Origin: Darksidea phi
Taxonomy: Eukaryota; Ascomycota; Dothideomycetes; Pleosporales; Lentitheciaceae
DNA: 64,000 bases
Direction: 5' to 3'
NCBI GenBank assembly: GCA_030770425.1
Contig: JASJFT010000123.1
Span: 1 to 64,000, forward strand
A program made the position numbers and the translations under genes. Below the pieces are notes generated by a model, which saw only the letters and a program-made list of their open reading frames with translations, did no database searches and had not been told where the DNA came from. Within the stretch, counting starts at the first letter, position 1. Each line of letters begins with the position of its first letter. Of this stretch, positions 12,900 to 24,253 are shown piece by piece.

Positions 12900-14165
12900 T
12901 TAAAAAAGCCTGTTATCCGCGCTTGCCTTCGCTGCCGCTCTCCGTGCCGTCTGCTGCCGCCTGTCCTTGGCCTCGCCGGGTGTCTTGAAGAATAGACTGG
13001 GGCTTTCGCCCTGCTTCACCGAGTAGCTCAGATACCCTCTATGCGCCGGATCGCGATAGTACTCTATGTCCTTTCTCGCCGTCGCGTCGGGTAGTCTGTA
13101 CTTGTATTTCTCGCCCACTTGCCTCATGACGGCACCAAGCGCTTCATTTTTCACCTCGACAGGGGTATCGGGAGACGAGAGAGCTTTTGAAAGCGATTCG
13201 AGGACGGGAGAGGAGACGGCGAAATCACTCGCAGCCCGGGCGATCAGCTCTGCGTCAGATCGAAGTGATATGACGGGGTGGGATTCGCCGCGAAGGACGC
13301 GCTTGATGGACGTAGGGGAATAGAAGCGTGTTGTGACGGAGCCACCGAGGGCTTCGACGCGGGCGATGGCCTCAGCAGAGGCACGGGATACGATGATGTT
13401 GATTGCGGATTTCAGCTGGTCGGCGTTCTATTCCAAGTATTAGTCAGGGTCATTGTTGGTGGTTTTGGATGATGTGAGAGACTGCTCCTGGCGGCTGGGG
13501 TCGGGGTTGGAGTGGCACGCTCGCCGAAGGCTGCGGCCTTGTGCGTACGATGTACAGCCTCGGCGCTAGTACTCCACACCCATGATGACGGCAGGAGGCA
13601 TGTAGTGCAAATATGCGTGATGTTCACGTACTCGTGCGAGAAGCTTCACGCCGTGTCTCTTGACGCCATGGAGACACCGAGACGATTGCAGCTCTTTCAT
13701 TGTGATCGGTTTTGAGGCATCGAGCCGGCCTTGGTCTATCCACGACTGAATCCGGTCAAGGTTGATGGGCGACATTTCCACTTTGAACCTGCACAGCAGC
13801 ATCAGCAAGCCCGTCATCTACGCCACCAAGTGAAGCACTCACGGATTGTACTTGTTCCGGCCCCTCACTGGCGTCGTAATACTCAGCGGTGTCTGTCCAC
13901 CCTCAAACCCCGCTGGAACCTTCCCGTGAGCATGCTGGCCCTTTTGACCCCTTCCACTAGTCTTTCCCTTCCCTGAAGCCGGACCGCGACCGCGTCGAAT
14001 GCGCTTGCTGTACGCGCCTTTGTTGTCGGAGAGCGAGGAGAGGATAGAAGCGGAGCGCTGTTGGGCGAGGAGAAGGAACGGCGCAAGCAATGGCGTTATG
14101 GATACGACATGTGGTTTTGCGAGGAGCAAGGAGCCCTGGCGAAGGGCCTTGAGTCGGGGCGGCAT
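12900..14165 (-). CDS. MRPL10: Mitochondrial ribosomal protein uL15m
   Basis: Large-subunit mitochondrial ribosomal protein of the L15 family. Three exons, 14165-13843, 13788-13632 and 13427-12900, join in frame to 335 residues. Introns are 54 nt (gtgagt...gcag) and 204 nt (gtacgt...atag). The N-terminal part carries the conserved basic L15 stretch [20 protein letters not shown]. Then follow GGQTPLSI, the middle segment [20 protein letters not shown] and, across the second intron, HGVKLLAR joined to [17 protein letters not shown], an L15 signature region. The first ~45 residues are basic and hydrophobic, compatible with a mitochondrial import signal. The second intron is four times longer than its neighbours in this window, so alternative splicing there is worth noting. 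A lysine/arginine-rich C-terminal extension is typical of the fungal protein. Confidence 0.9.
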
Positions 14166-15594
14166 TGCGGTGGGCGGGTGGGGATGTGCAAATGCGATGG
14201 GTGAGCTCCGTGATGAAGTTTTGGATGAGTAAGCGAGCCGCCCATGTAATCATCCGAATTGAGACGACATCCAGACATCACTCTCACAGTAGTTCCACTT
14301 GTTATGGCACCTCAGTAAATCCCCAACTCTAAGCCCGTCAATGCAAGAAACTCCTTCGGTAGACCAATTTTCGCATCCACCTACTATGCCGGGGTACGTT
14401 TTTCAACACAGATTTGTTACCACCGCCTGCTTCAAACTAGACCTGTACAATTTACTCCAGCACTATGATATATGGCTGTCCTCCATAACAACAGGCGGTA
14501 CGAGACCATGCGGCAGGGTTGCTTCAACCAGACGATCCATAGAGACGGTTGATTCCACAAAGGCGGTTCTCGTAGCGGTACCGACTTTAAGAACCTTTCA
14601 TAATCTGCTAATATCGACGACACGCTTTGAGTGATGGACGCATGCTGTTCGTGGAGCCGTGCGATATCCAGAAGGCTTCTTTGCGGGTAAAACAGTCTTT
14701 TACTTTGGACGCGACCTGGGAGACGACACATTGGTGCCGCTCCATGCCAAGAGCTAGGAGATGAAACTGGAAATGGAACGAAAGGAAAGATAGAGTACGT
14801 AAAGCTGTTGATACATGGTGGGTTGATGAGCGGTGCCCGTGAAAGTCGAGTTTTCACCGGCAAGATTCGAGCGCTATCCTGATCGGGCCTAGAGCGTCAG
14901 CTCCTGGTCTCCAACCTTCTGCTTTCCCTCGCTCGCTCAATATGTTGGACCGTCTTCCATACCGCAACGTTTGTTTCATGTTCGTGATGAAATGTACTGG
15001 TTTGAGCCGCTCTGTGGCTTTTCCTTAGCCTACTGGACAATTAGGCTAGAAATGCCTTGAACAAGCATGATTCCCGCTTCCATAGCTCGAGCTCGCCGGA
15101 GTAGGCCTTTCGCCTCCCATACCCATCTTCTCCTTGTAGCTTCTCGTGGCTATTCTACACTCTGAAATTGCCCCACAAGCGGCAACCGGGCGATGTAATG
15201 CAGAAGGGGCGAGCTACCCCGCAAAAGCAGGGGTAGGTACTTGCATCCTTGTTGGGGAACTTTCTACACCTACCACCATGGTAAGAACTTGATCACTTCC
15301 TGGTCCATCTTGAACTTGTGAAGAGGCGCGTGAAAGCGTACGCTTTGGAGAATTCAAAAGTTCACTAGACTGAGACTCTCGCGTCTTTCTAGGCACGACG
15401 TTGCCCTGGCACCACCATTGAGGTTCCGGTCAATCCGCCAGAGCAGAATCACGTCTCCGCTAGCCCCACACACCGATCTCTGCGGATCTAACACAATAAA
15501 GGCCTCTCAAATTCATTTCGACAGTGAAACTTTAGTCACTTCTGTTCGTGGAGTACTTCGCTTACCTGTCACTTTTGTTTTTCGTTAGTACACC
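14166..15594. other. Intergenic, no gene seen
   Basis: Divergent spacer between the uL15m start (minus) and the vanillyl-alcohol oxidase start (plus). Open frames of up to 143 residues lack family resemblance. It should contain the promoters of both genes. Confidence 0.4.
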
Positions 15595-17597
15595 ATGCTA
15601 CCGTCAGACCTTCATACTACACCGAGCCTCTCTGTCGCACACTCTGGTATCCCGGAACGTCTCCTCTCCAAAGCCACTCATGCGAAATCTCTAATCTACA
15701 ATGGTAAGACGGTGGCCGATACAGTGCGTCTCGAACGCGGTCTACCAGTTCCCCAAGGCATCTCCAAGAAAGCCTTCCTCGCCGCCATCGACGAGCTCCG
15801 GGTCGCTCTCGGCTCCGACCATGTTGAGCTCAACGACAAAGAGATCAAGACTGGCTGGTACATGGAGCACCCTAATACCCATGATATGATGCCGCTATTC
15901 GATTCCGAGGAGTTCATCGCCTCAGCCGTAGTGTACCCCGGTTCTGTCGACGACGTCAAGCTCATCGTGAAGTGGGCGAATAAACACCTCATTCCCATCT
16001 TCCCTATAAGTATCGGTCGCAACCTTGGCTACGGTGGTTCTGCACCGCGTGTCCGTGGTTCCGTAACTATTGATCTTGGTCGACGTCTGAACCGCATCCT
16101 TGACATTAACGCCGATGACTTCACGTGCCTTGTTGAACCTGGAGTCACATTCTACGCCCTGCATGAAGAGATTCAGAGGCGTGGCCTGGGCGATAAAATG
16201 TGGATTGACACGCCGGATTTGGGAGGCGGCAGTGTGGTAGGGAACACGCTAGATAGAGGGGTGGGGTATACGCCGTATGGGGATCATTGGGCATGTCATT
16301 CGGGTTTGGAGGTCGTATTGCCGGGTGTTGAAGAAGATGGAGATGTACGAGTGTTGAGAACGGGAATGGGTGCCCTGGGCGTGGGAGGAGAAAATACGTG
16401 GCAATGCTTTCCGTATGGATTTGGGCCGTATAATGAGTATGCAATTTTCTTTCGCCTTTCATTGGAAAATGGGATGGTACTGAATCGAAGCAGTGGCATC
16501 TTCTCCCAATCTAACTTTGGCATCGTAACCAAGATGGGACTAACCCTAATGCCTAATCCCGGAGGCTACGAGAGCTTTGTAAGAACTCGTCTCAGCTCGC
16601 TATCTTATCTGCTAACCACCCTAGATGTACACCTTCCCCAACGAGTCTGACCTCGCTCCTCTCATTGAAATAATCCGTCCCCTGCGCATATCCAACATAC
16701 TAGAAAATGTGGCCCAGCTACGCCATGGACTACAAACTCTTTCCGTCAAAGGGCATCCTAGGAGCAAATACTATAGCGGTAGCGGCACTATGCCCGACTC
16801 CATCGTGCGCGAGCACCTCCGTGAGACTGCAACGGGCGAATGTGCATGGGTGTATTACGGCATGTCCTACGGCCCGTCCCACATCCGGTCTCACAAACTC
16901 TCCATCATTGACAGCGAGTTCCATCGCATACCGGGCTGCAAGAAGATCGATCCCGCAACGTTACCTCCTGAAGAGTACTTCTGGTCTCGAGACAGGATCG
17001 CGAGCGGGACGCCGGACTTGGAGGAGTTGAAGTGGGTAAATTGGATGCCGAATGGAGCGCATGCGGCTTTTAGCCCTGTCAGTCCCATTCGGGGAAGAGA
17101 CGCGGAGAAGTTGTATGAATTGGCGAAAAAGAGGCATAATGAGCAAGGCTTAGATTTGATGCCGGCGTTTTGTGTGGGTTTGAGGGAGATGCATCTTATT
17201 GTGGAGATTGTGTATGATGCTACTGATAAAGGGATGAGAAAACGAGCGGAGAAGTGCTTGAGGTATGCACCGAATAGATCGCGTGATTGGTAATGAATTG
17301 CGAGCTAATTAGTCAAGGGATATGATTGATGACGCTGCTGCGCTGGGATATGGCGAGTATCGAACACATCTCGCGCTCATGGATCAGGTTGCTGGGACGT
17401 ACAATTGGAACGACAATGCATTGATGAAGTTCAACAATACCCTCAAGGATACGCTAGATCCAAATGGAATTCTGGCTCCGGGGCGTTGTGGTATCTGGCC
17501 GGCAAGGTATAGAAATCGAGGCTGGGAGCTGAAGGGTGGTGAGACAAGCACCGAGGGAGACGGAGTTGCGCCTGTTGCGGGAAGACCAAGGGTGTGA
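15595..17597 (+). CDS. Vanillyl-alcohol oxidase-type FAD enzyme
   Basis: Predicted FAD-dependent oxidase of 4-substituted phenols (VAO/PCMH family). Four exons, 15595-16436, 16494-16578, 16625-17262 and 17318-17597, give 614 residues. The FAD-binding half shows ISIGRNLGYGG (Tyr about 146), VEPGVTFYALH, TPDLGGGSV (Asp about 208) and GVGYTPYGDHW. The cap half shows FPYGFGPYNDGIFSQSN, MPNPGG, DELKW-like and LREMHLIV, then GEYRTHLALMDQ and DPNGILAPG. Most equivalents of the VAO active-site residues (Tyr, Asp, Tyr-Arg) are present. The VAO pair His-His near the covalent flavin site is here His-Leu (His about 499), so the mode of FAD attachment needs care. The first intron (16437-16493) is 57 nt, has no stop and keeps frame; removing it restores the family sequence. 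No signal peptide is evident. The gene lies tail-to-tail with a zinc alcohol dehydrogenase. Confidence 0.88.
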
Positions 17598-17857
17598 GTC
17601 TAAGAGTTACACATTCGCGTTACACATTCGCTGTGCGTTGAAATGGGTTTTCGGTAACAAATTGTTAAAACTAGGTTCCTATGCGGATAGTTTCGCAAAA
17701 GTGATGACACTTCAAGCTATGGGAGACCATAATCCAGAGAACGCCTTGCAAATTGTTCTTTCCGACGGGCTCTCTGAACACATACGTAGATATACAATCA
17801 GTGTGCTAACAAAAATGCCTTCGAGAACGAATCGAGCATAAACGTTGTACTGATAGA

Positions 17858-18910
17858 CTAAGCTGGCGCTCGTACAACTTTCCTGCCCGTGACCTCGTAT
17901 CTCTGCAACTCCTGGATGATGTTCGGCGACTCAGCGAAATCGTAGACGTCAATCTTGGGTGTAATCTTTCCTTCCAATGCAAGCTGAAGCAATTCGTCCA
18001 TTTGAGCGGACGTGCCCGTCGAAGAGCCTTTGATAACCAAGCCGCGATTCGCGATGTGGATCGGTGACATGGGGAACATAAAACTGTCGGGTGGCAGACC
18101 GACACACACAAATACGCCGTTGTTGCGGACAAGCTCATGCGCTTGCTGATATGCTCGCTCACTGCCGGCCACACAGATGACGCCGTGCGCGCCTTCGCCA
18201 TCCGTGAGGTCTTTTACAGCTTGCACCACGTCCTGCTTTGCATAATCGATGAAAGCAACGGCACCCATCTCTTTGGTCAACTTCTCTTTCTCCGCGCCGC
18301 TGTCGACCGCAATGACCTTGTAGCCCTTGATGGTCGCAATCTGCACCCCGATGTGACCCAGGCCACCACCTGCGCCAACAATGACAACGAACTCCCCTGG
18401 TTGCACTTCAGGTGCGACCTTCGATACAGCTCCAGCGAGACTGAGGCCAGCGCATAGCAGCGGAGCTGCAACCTCGCTCTTGACACCATCCGGAATTAGT
18501 GAAACAAAGTCGGCATGCGCGACGACATACTGCTGCAGCGTTCCCAGCGTGGTACGGCCGGTGTTCGACTGCTTCGGACAATTGTTGATTTGCCCTTTTT
18601 TGCATACTGCGCACTGGTTGCATGCGCTCCAGAGCCACTTGATCCCAACACGCTTCCCCAGTAACGACTCGGAGGCTCCAGGACCGAGCTTGACGACTTC
18701 GCCGACGCCCTCGTGACCTGGAATGTTGGTGTAATTTCCCATTCCCTGAACATTGCGGCAATCGGAGTGACATATGCCGGAACATTCGAGCTTTACAAGG
18801 ATTTCATTGTGAGAGGGATGCTGGACATCAACACCGTCGCGGATGCGAAGCGTGCCAGAGGGACCGGGATTGTCGATCCATGCAACTGTCTGGGAAGATG
18901 GGAGGACCAT
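17858..18910 (-). CDS. Zinc-dependent alcohol dehydrogenase (MDR family)
   Basis: NAD(P)-dependent medium-chain alcohol dehydrogenase, 350 residues, single exon, close to yeast Adh1-type enzymes. The catalytic zinc site is suggested by GICHSDC and GHEGVGEVV. The four structural-zinc cysteines sit in CNQCAVCKKGQINNC. The Rossmann glycine motif is VGAGGGLGHIG, followed by an acidic residue (AVDSG) that favours NAD over NADP. The frame is open for 84 codons further upstream. I chose the ATG at 18910 because MVLPSSQTVAWIDNPG matches the normal N-terminus, while the extension is low-quality sequence. It ends 260 nt from the vanillyl-alcohol oxidase stop on the opposite strand, so the two genes share a terminator region rather than a promoter. 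Substrate is unknown; an aromatic alcohol or aldehyde is inferred from context only. Confidence 0.9.
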   Translation of the reverse strand: MVLPSSQTVAWIDNPGPSGTLRIRDGVDVQHPSHNEILVKLECSGICHSDCRNVQGMGNYTNIPGHEGVGEVVKLGPGASESLLGKRVGIKWLWSACNQCAVCKKGQINNCPKQSNTGRTTLGTLQQYVVAHADFVSLIPDGVKSEVAAPLLCAGLSLAGAVSKVAPEVQPGEFVVIVGAGGGLGHIGVQIATIKGYKVIAVDSGAEKEKLTKEMGAVAFIDYAKQDVVQAVKDLTDGEGAHGVICVAGSERAYQQAHELVRNNGVFVCVGLPPDSFMFPMSPIHIANRGLVIKGSSTGTSAQMDELLQLALEGKITPKIDVYDFAESPNIIQELQRYEVTGRKVVRAPA

Positions 18911-19277
18911 GATGGCTACAAGAGTTGGTGTTTTTCGAATGAGTGGAGGGAGCGAGGCGTGGAGAAGAGCAATGCTGCTTCCCCGCTCGCCCCGCCGGAA
19001 TGGCTCCGCGGACGATTTCCACGTCTTTTCCGTTCCACGGTCCCAAGCCAGATCATTCTCGCCTCCGTTCCATGCCCACTCATGCACATCGAAGCAACTC
19101 AACGCCTTCTGTTCCGGCGATCCATACCTGCGAACCCAATCGCAGTCATAGCATCCGCGCATAAACTTCTCTACTCTGTCCTCTAGCTATGCTCGAAAGT
19201 CGTTCATCCCTCTGTACATTCCTTGCAAGGACACACGTATCTCCAGTCTCCTCTTGTTTCTATGTAATCTTGCTTTT
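18911..19277. other. Upstream region of the alcohol dehydrogenase
   Basis: No gene supported. It should hold the dehydrogenase promoter, although the dehydrogenase frame stays open to 19162. Confidence 0.4.
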
Positions 19278-20076
19278 TTAGCTCTCTTGATTCTCTCGCT
19301 TGCCACGCCTCAGCCTTTCTTCAAGCTTCTCCCTTGGAACCCGCTTCTTCCAATGCCCCATACGAATTGACCTTTTGATACAAGCAGGCGGCTCGCATGA
19401 CCCAATAACAATTTTGACCCAATACTTCTCCCGTAACCGATCAAAGTGGTCAGACCATCTACTAAAGACTGCTTCGCCGATGACTAGCGTATCGAAGGCG
19501 CGGAACCTCCCCACTGTCCAGCTAGTAACCACTCAGGAGCCAACCCTCCAACATCCCCTTTACCTATCCAAATGCTCATCTCTCAAACCCACTACCTTCT
19601 TTCTTAAGCCTTCCAATAAGTTAACCTACAGAAAAACGCTAATCCGCAAACTTGTCTTTCGAATCTCCGCAGCTACTTTTTCAAAGACGCGCATTCAGGT
19701 TGCCAATGCGTGAAAGCCATAGTACACCATCTTCAGAACCATCCGAGTGGTCGCCTACGCAGAAGGTATTCTGTGTATATAGGATGCTATGTGCTACGGC
19801 GTCCATTTGTTCGCATGTATGCAGGAGGGCAGCGGTGCTTAGGCACGGACCTAAGGAGCGTATCTGAATGCAGGCGGAGAGTTCAAAGGGAGCGAGGAGG
19901 GCTGCCTCATAGATAGCGACGCGAAATTTGGCGGGGAGTGTGAGGAGAGGAAAGAAGCTCTTTCGCTTAGAGTTCATATGTGGATACGATTGCGTGGTTG
20001 TACTTGAAGACCTTGGAACTTTGCCTTCCAACGTAGATTGACGGGAAATTCGCTGTTGTATCTGGAGGTTATACAC
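19278..20076 (-). pseudogene. 2EXR/F-box-like protein gene, probably broken
   Basis: The frame 20076-19681 (inner ATG at 19977) encodes LTLPAKFRVAIYEAALLAP and, after about 30 residues, LLHTCEQMDAVAHSILYTQNTF. That pairing is the hallmark of fungal 2EXR-type proteins (LPxxxRxxIY ... L..TC.QI..EA..ILY..N.F). The expected continuation after the RIGNLNAR segment exists only in other frames: FEKVAAEIRKTSLR, then VNLLEGLRKKVVGLRDEHLD after a TAG. A last piece, FRAFDTLVIGEAVFSRWSDH (frame 19532-19278), closes the gene. The stop near 19623 is preceded by a CTGTAG that could be a splice acceptor, but I found no donor that restores frame. Decay by small indels is the simplest reading. Function is unknown. 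Confidence 0.4.
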
Positions 20077-20660
20077 GTCGCCTCAAGAGGAATATTGCTC
20101 TTAACGCCAATAATAGCCCTTACCATGGCTAAGCGCAGGGTTTGTACCCCCATAATAGGCCGGATGCGCAGGAGACAGAGAAGTACGGATATTGAATCTC
20201 AAGGTCTATAGATAGTTGATGGTACAAAGGTTGGGTGGAGGAGCCAAGCATAACCGAAGGACTTCCGACCATGAAAATTTACATGCATCTTCAAGTAAGA
20301 GAGGGGAATAAGATTTGGCTGTGCTAGAAGAATATTAGAGTAATTCGTGAAGCATCTTCTATGTAGACTGTGCTATATATGGATTCTATGAGTAGTCTCC
20401 TCTTATAAATTCACTTGGTTCTTCTCCTATCCACCTGCTCTATTAAAGAATAACGAATCATCACGACGTTTATTGAGAATCACCTTGAATCCATTATGGA
20501 TTCGGATGTAGCGCTGCACTAATTTAATTTTACTCGTGATATTCAAGAGGCCCGTACCCAATCTGAGCACTAGGATAACCTCTCGCAACGGTTGTCGGAC
20601 TTCCGCAATTTGGATATCTGTAAACTTGAGCCGGGCTCCGAACATCATGAAAAGACCCGC
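20077..20660. other. AT-leaning intergenic stretch
   Basis: No coding signal. It separates two decayed genes. Confidence 0.4.
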
Positions 20661-21580
20661 CTAAGGCTTCTCGGTAGGATGGAATTTCAACATTGGCCCA
20701 TCATGCGTCGCAATGAGCTGATCGTGAATCAAAAACTCATCCTTCCCGTTCTGGTTTTCATACTCCCAACCGGGCTTTCATCAGTGAGTTCCTCGAAGTC
20801 AAAATACCACAGCGTCTTCGCGACAACAAGACTAATTTCCATGTATGCCATAGCCTTACCAACGCAGCCGCGCGTGCAAATAGAAAACGGTGTGAAAGCG
20901 TCATGCTGGAGTTTTCTGATTTCCTCGTTGATTCCATTTGCCTCATTCGCAATCCATCACTCCGGCTTGAAACTGAACGGCTCGCCGAAATATTCCTCGT
21001 TGTGCTGGATAGCATAGATACTAACGCCAACTATGGTGCCGTTGGGAATACTATGCCCGTCGACAACCACCCTGACCGGTGTGTTTGTAGGTAATTCCCG
21101 CCACAAGGTCCCAGGTGCTGGCGGTGACATCCGAAGTTCTTCATCGATACAAGCGCGTAGGTACGAGCATGCGAAGATCTTAGCATTGGTGATCTCACCG
21201 CCATTGGTAAAAGCCGAGCATATCTCATCCGCGAGTCGCTTATAACAATCAGAGTACCGCGTTAGATAGAAAAATAAAGCTGCAATAGCTGAAGCAGTCG
21301 TCTGACCACCTGCGGGATTGATTGCGTTAGCTGCAGGATTCCCGTATCGCCAGAATATTGAGTTGCGCATACCGGCGGGTAAGAAGAATTCCGCTTCGGT
21401 AAACAAATCCATTTCACTCATTTCCGCACCAGTCTCGGGATCCTTAGCTTCCGCTACAAAGGAGAAAAGACCATCCCTGGTATTCTTTCCTATTTCTAGA
21501 CGATCCGTAATTAACCTCCTTAACGCTGCCTTGTATTTCTCCTTGATCGAGTAGAGAAACGGAAGAAGGAAGATATCGAC
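20661..21580 (-). pseudogene. Cytochrome P450, 5'-truncated and mutated
   Basis: Only the C-terminal part of a microsomal P450 is present, from about helix G onward. Recognisable pieces are VDIFLLPFLYSIKEKYKAAL, an I-helix region with AGGQTTASAIA, the ExxR motif in IDEELRMSPPAPG, and the heme loop FSICTRGCVGKAMAY. A TGA at 20959-20957 sits exactly where the conserved Arg of FKPERW should be, so a CGA to TGA change is likely. A one-base shift near 20735-20750 moves the last stretch (EFLIHDQLIATHDGPMLKFH) to another frame, ending at 20661. The glycine of the heme-loop FxxGxRxCxG motif is Cys here. The membrane anchor and roughly 250 N-terminal residues are missing; the ELP2 3' end abuts the break. 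Non-functional in this form. Confidence 0.8.
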
Positions 21581-21618
21581 CCTGAGGTACTTGGATTATC
21601 CCTCCCAGCGGCCAGACC

Positions 21619-24056
21619 TTACATCGAAATCTTGAATACTCGAACCGATGAATCATCGCTCGCTACCGCAATCTGCAGTTCCGAATCGACGCGAGCAGGC
21701 CTCCATGCGATCTGATTTATTGTTTTCGCAGGAGCCACCTCAGCATTGACTCTCGTCACAATACATTTGTCCAACTCCTCGACCGGAGCAAAGCAAACGC
21801 ACACTTCCCCTATCTCGGTTCCGAAGGCGAACTGAAGCCTGCCAGTAGATATGCTACGATTGCAAGCGACTGCTGTGACCGCTGCTGTTGCTGCCACACT
21901 CCCCTTCAAAACAACCTCTTTGTTGGTAGACTGCCATATTTTCACGTTCTTGTCTCTGCCTGCAGTTAGAAATGTAGGTTGGTGTAACGGAGTCCAAGAA
22001 GCGCCTAAGACCATGCGAGTATGGCCTTTCGGATTTGAGTATTTCAGCTCGTAGCTTGCGTCGGCGTTTCGCTCCCAAACCACCCATTGCCGGTCTCGAC
22101 CCACACTTAGCAGATATCTATCATCGTGAGAGAACTGTAGCGCGGTGACTGTAAGCGAGTGAGCCTTCAAAGGAGGCTTTATCTCTAGCCACTCTTTCGA
22201 ATCATAGAGTCGGATGACCGCATGGTCAATGGAGCTTGCACGACAAGTCGTCGCTACCAGACCTCCGTCGTTGCTGATAGCTACGGCTGAGATTTCGTAA
22301 CCGTGACCATAGAGCTTCTCTGTCTCGGGCCATAGTAGGTGTCGCGCAAGATGGTCTTCAAATGGCGGATGATTGAGGTCTAGCGTTGATTTTCGCACGA
22401 TAGATGCAGGATCTACAGCTTCGCGCTCGTCGGCGTCTCCGTTCCCGACCGGATCTTCGTCGTCTACCGCTTGTATCGCCTTGTTTGAGAGACCAAGGAC
22501 AGGAATGTTTGCTGCATCTGGTAGATCAGTACCAGAGACATCGATTTTGCATAGTCTTTTGAGCATTTCCGACACGCCTTTCGGCTCGTCGAATACGCGG
22601 AGAAGTTTCTCATCCGCACCGGAAACAAATTGTGTATCACTGACGCAACCAATACAGTTTAGATCGTACCCGTGGATCTGAGGTCGCGAAAACTCGTGCC
22701 ACGACGAGCCCTCGTTACGTTTCCACTCTGAGAAGAGCCTCGTTGTCTGATCCGATCCTGTCGAAAGGAGATAGTTGCCGTCTTTTGACCAACACAAATC
22801 TTTCACCTCTCTTGTATGGCCGGTGATTGCGACTTGCTGCTCCCACATGTCTACTGTGGTTGAATACGCCCATCTTCTCCAGCTTCCAGTTCGGCCTAGA
22901 GACACGACCGAGTTGCTATCAGGTGACCAAAGTCCAATCCAGAAGCCGCCAGCACTTCCAGTGGCGCTTGTCGATCCTTTCTGCGCGCTGATTTCGCCCA
23001 TTCTAGTGATGCAGACCCAGACTCCAGAAGTAGTGTCAGCCTCCCATATAGCGAGAGAATTGTCCTCAGAAGTCGAAAGCAGCTGAAGCTTCCCATTTCT
23101 GCGCCGCCAGGATGATGTATATATCCAGTCTTCATGACCTAGAAGTAGTGCCTCGAACGTGATTGAATATTTCGACGATGCTGACGCTATTCGGTGTGCT
23201 TTGTTCGATAGGGACTTGCCGAGTATGCCTAATGATGGATCATTCAGTGCACTACTCGCCGCAGGAAGCTCTTCGCCTCGATGCACTCGCCACAGGCGTA
23301 TGTACTTGTCCTGACTCGCCGATGCAAGTAACAAGTCTCCGTCTTTATCCGGAATTTCGCGTGTGAAGTCTAGTGCTCGTATCCATCCTTCATGGCCTGC
23401 AAGAGTTGCAGCAAGGTGAAACTGGGTATCTTGAGAAACAAAAACCTGAATAGTGCTGCGCGTGCCAGCGACCGCAAGGATGATGGTTGACTCATCCAAG
23501 GCCGCTAATGCTATGGAAAGTGGGAAGTATCGTGGCGACAAGACTATGGACTGGAGAAGGCCAGCATTAATCGTCAAGAATCCGTCGTCGTGAGCCAGTT
23601 CCCAAATCTTGACTGTCCCGTCCGATGCTCCGGTGGCGAAGATACCCGAGCCTGGTAATGTTGAAATCCTAGTTATTGGGCTTTGGTGCTCCTTTAAAGT
23701 TTGTATCAGGCTAGATTTAAGTCCGGAACATTGGGTGACGCGCCAAATGCGGAGTGTGTTATCCGTAGCACCGCTGAGAAGAATCGAGATATTGGACGGC
23801 CCTGTTGGAAAGAACTTGACAGCGTTTACGATCCCTTCATGGCCATGCAATATAGATTGAATTCCGCGTAACTGCTTATCCTGTATCAAGTTAGCGACAC
23901 CAGGACTAAATGATCTTCGATGACTACCAATGGGTCCCACAAGGCGATGCAGTTGTCAGCGCCGAACGCTAATAGCTGTGAGCCGTCTACATCCCAATCG
24001 GCGGCAGCAGGATTCCTATTTCCACCGATAGAGAAGAACTCCGTCGTCGCATTCAT
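21619..24056 (-). CDS. ELP2: Elongator complex subunit 2 (WD40 protein)
   Basis: Elp2 is a double-propeller scaffold of the Elongator complex, which adds the cm5 side chain to wobble uridine 34 of tRNAs. Two exons, 24056-23928 and 23880-21619, join in phase 0 over a 47-nt intron (gtagtc...acag) to 796 residues, close to the yeast protein. The first exon carries GGNRNPAAADWDVDG and ADNCIALWDP, the typical Elp2 start. Numerous WD repeats follow (for example GHEGIVNAVKFF, GHEGWIRALDF, GHEDWIYTSSWRR, GHTREVKDLCWSKDGNYLL, GHGYEISAVAISNDGG, GHTRMVLGASWTP), spread over two blocks as expected for two propellers. It is divergent from URM1, with 197 nt between start codons. Confidence 0.93.
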
Positions 24057-24253
24057 TTTCCTGGCTGGGTGGTTGAAGGTTGAGAAGTTGCACCTTTTTA
24101 TGTAGTCATCGACTCTGAGGATTTCTGTTGCGCTAGCTTCGTCTGCGCTACTGTATTTAGCTTAGCTTCTACACCATGCCTAGCCGTCCAACACTAATCC
24201 GTCACAACTTCAACCCCCACAACCCCTTCTACCACCCGGTTCCCTGATTCTCG
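24057..24253. promoter_or_regulatory. Shared ELP2/URM1 divergent promoter
   Basis: The 197 nt between the two start codons must contain both promoters. A C/T/A-rich stretch lies just upstream of the URM1 ATG (about 24190-24250). I saw no clear TATA box. Confidence 0.6.

Noticed and set aside
14432..14863. 143-residue minus-strand frame upstream of the VAO gene
   Set aside because: No domain resemblance and no clear start context.
18911..19162. N-terminal extension of the alcohol dehydrogenase frame
   Set aside because: The 84 extra codons lack similarity to the family, and MVLPSSQTVAW at 18910 is a normal start.
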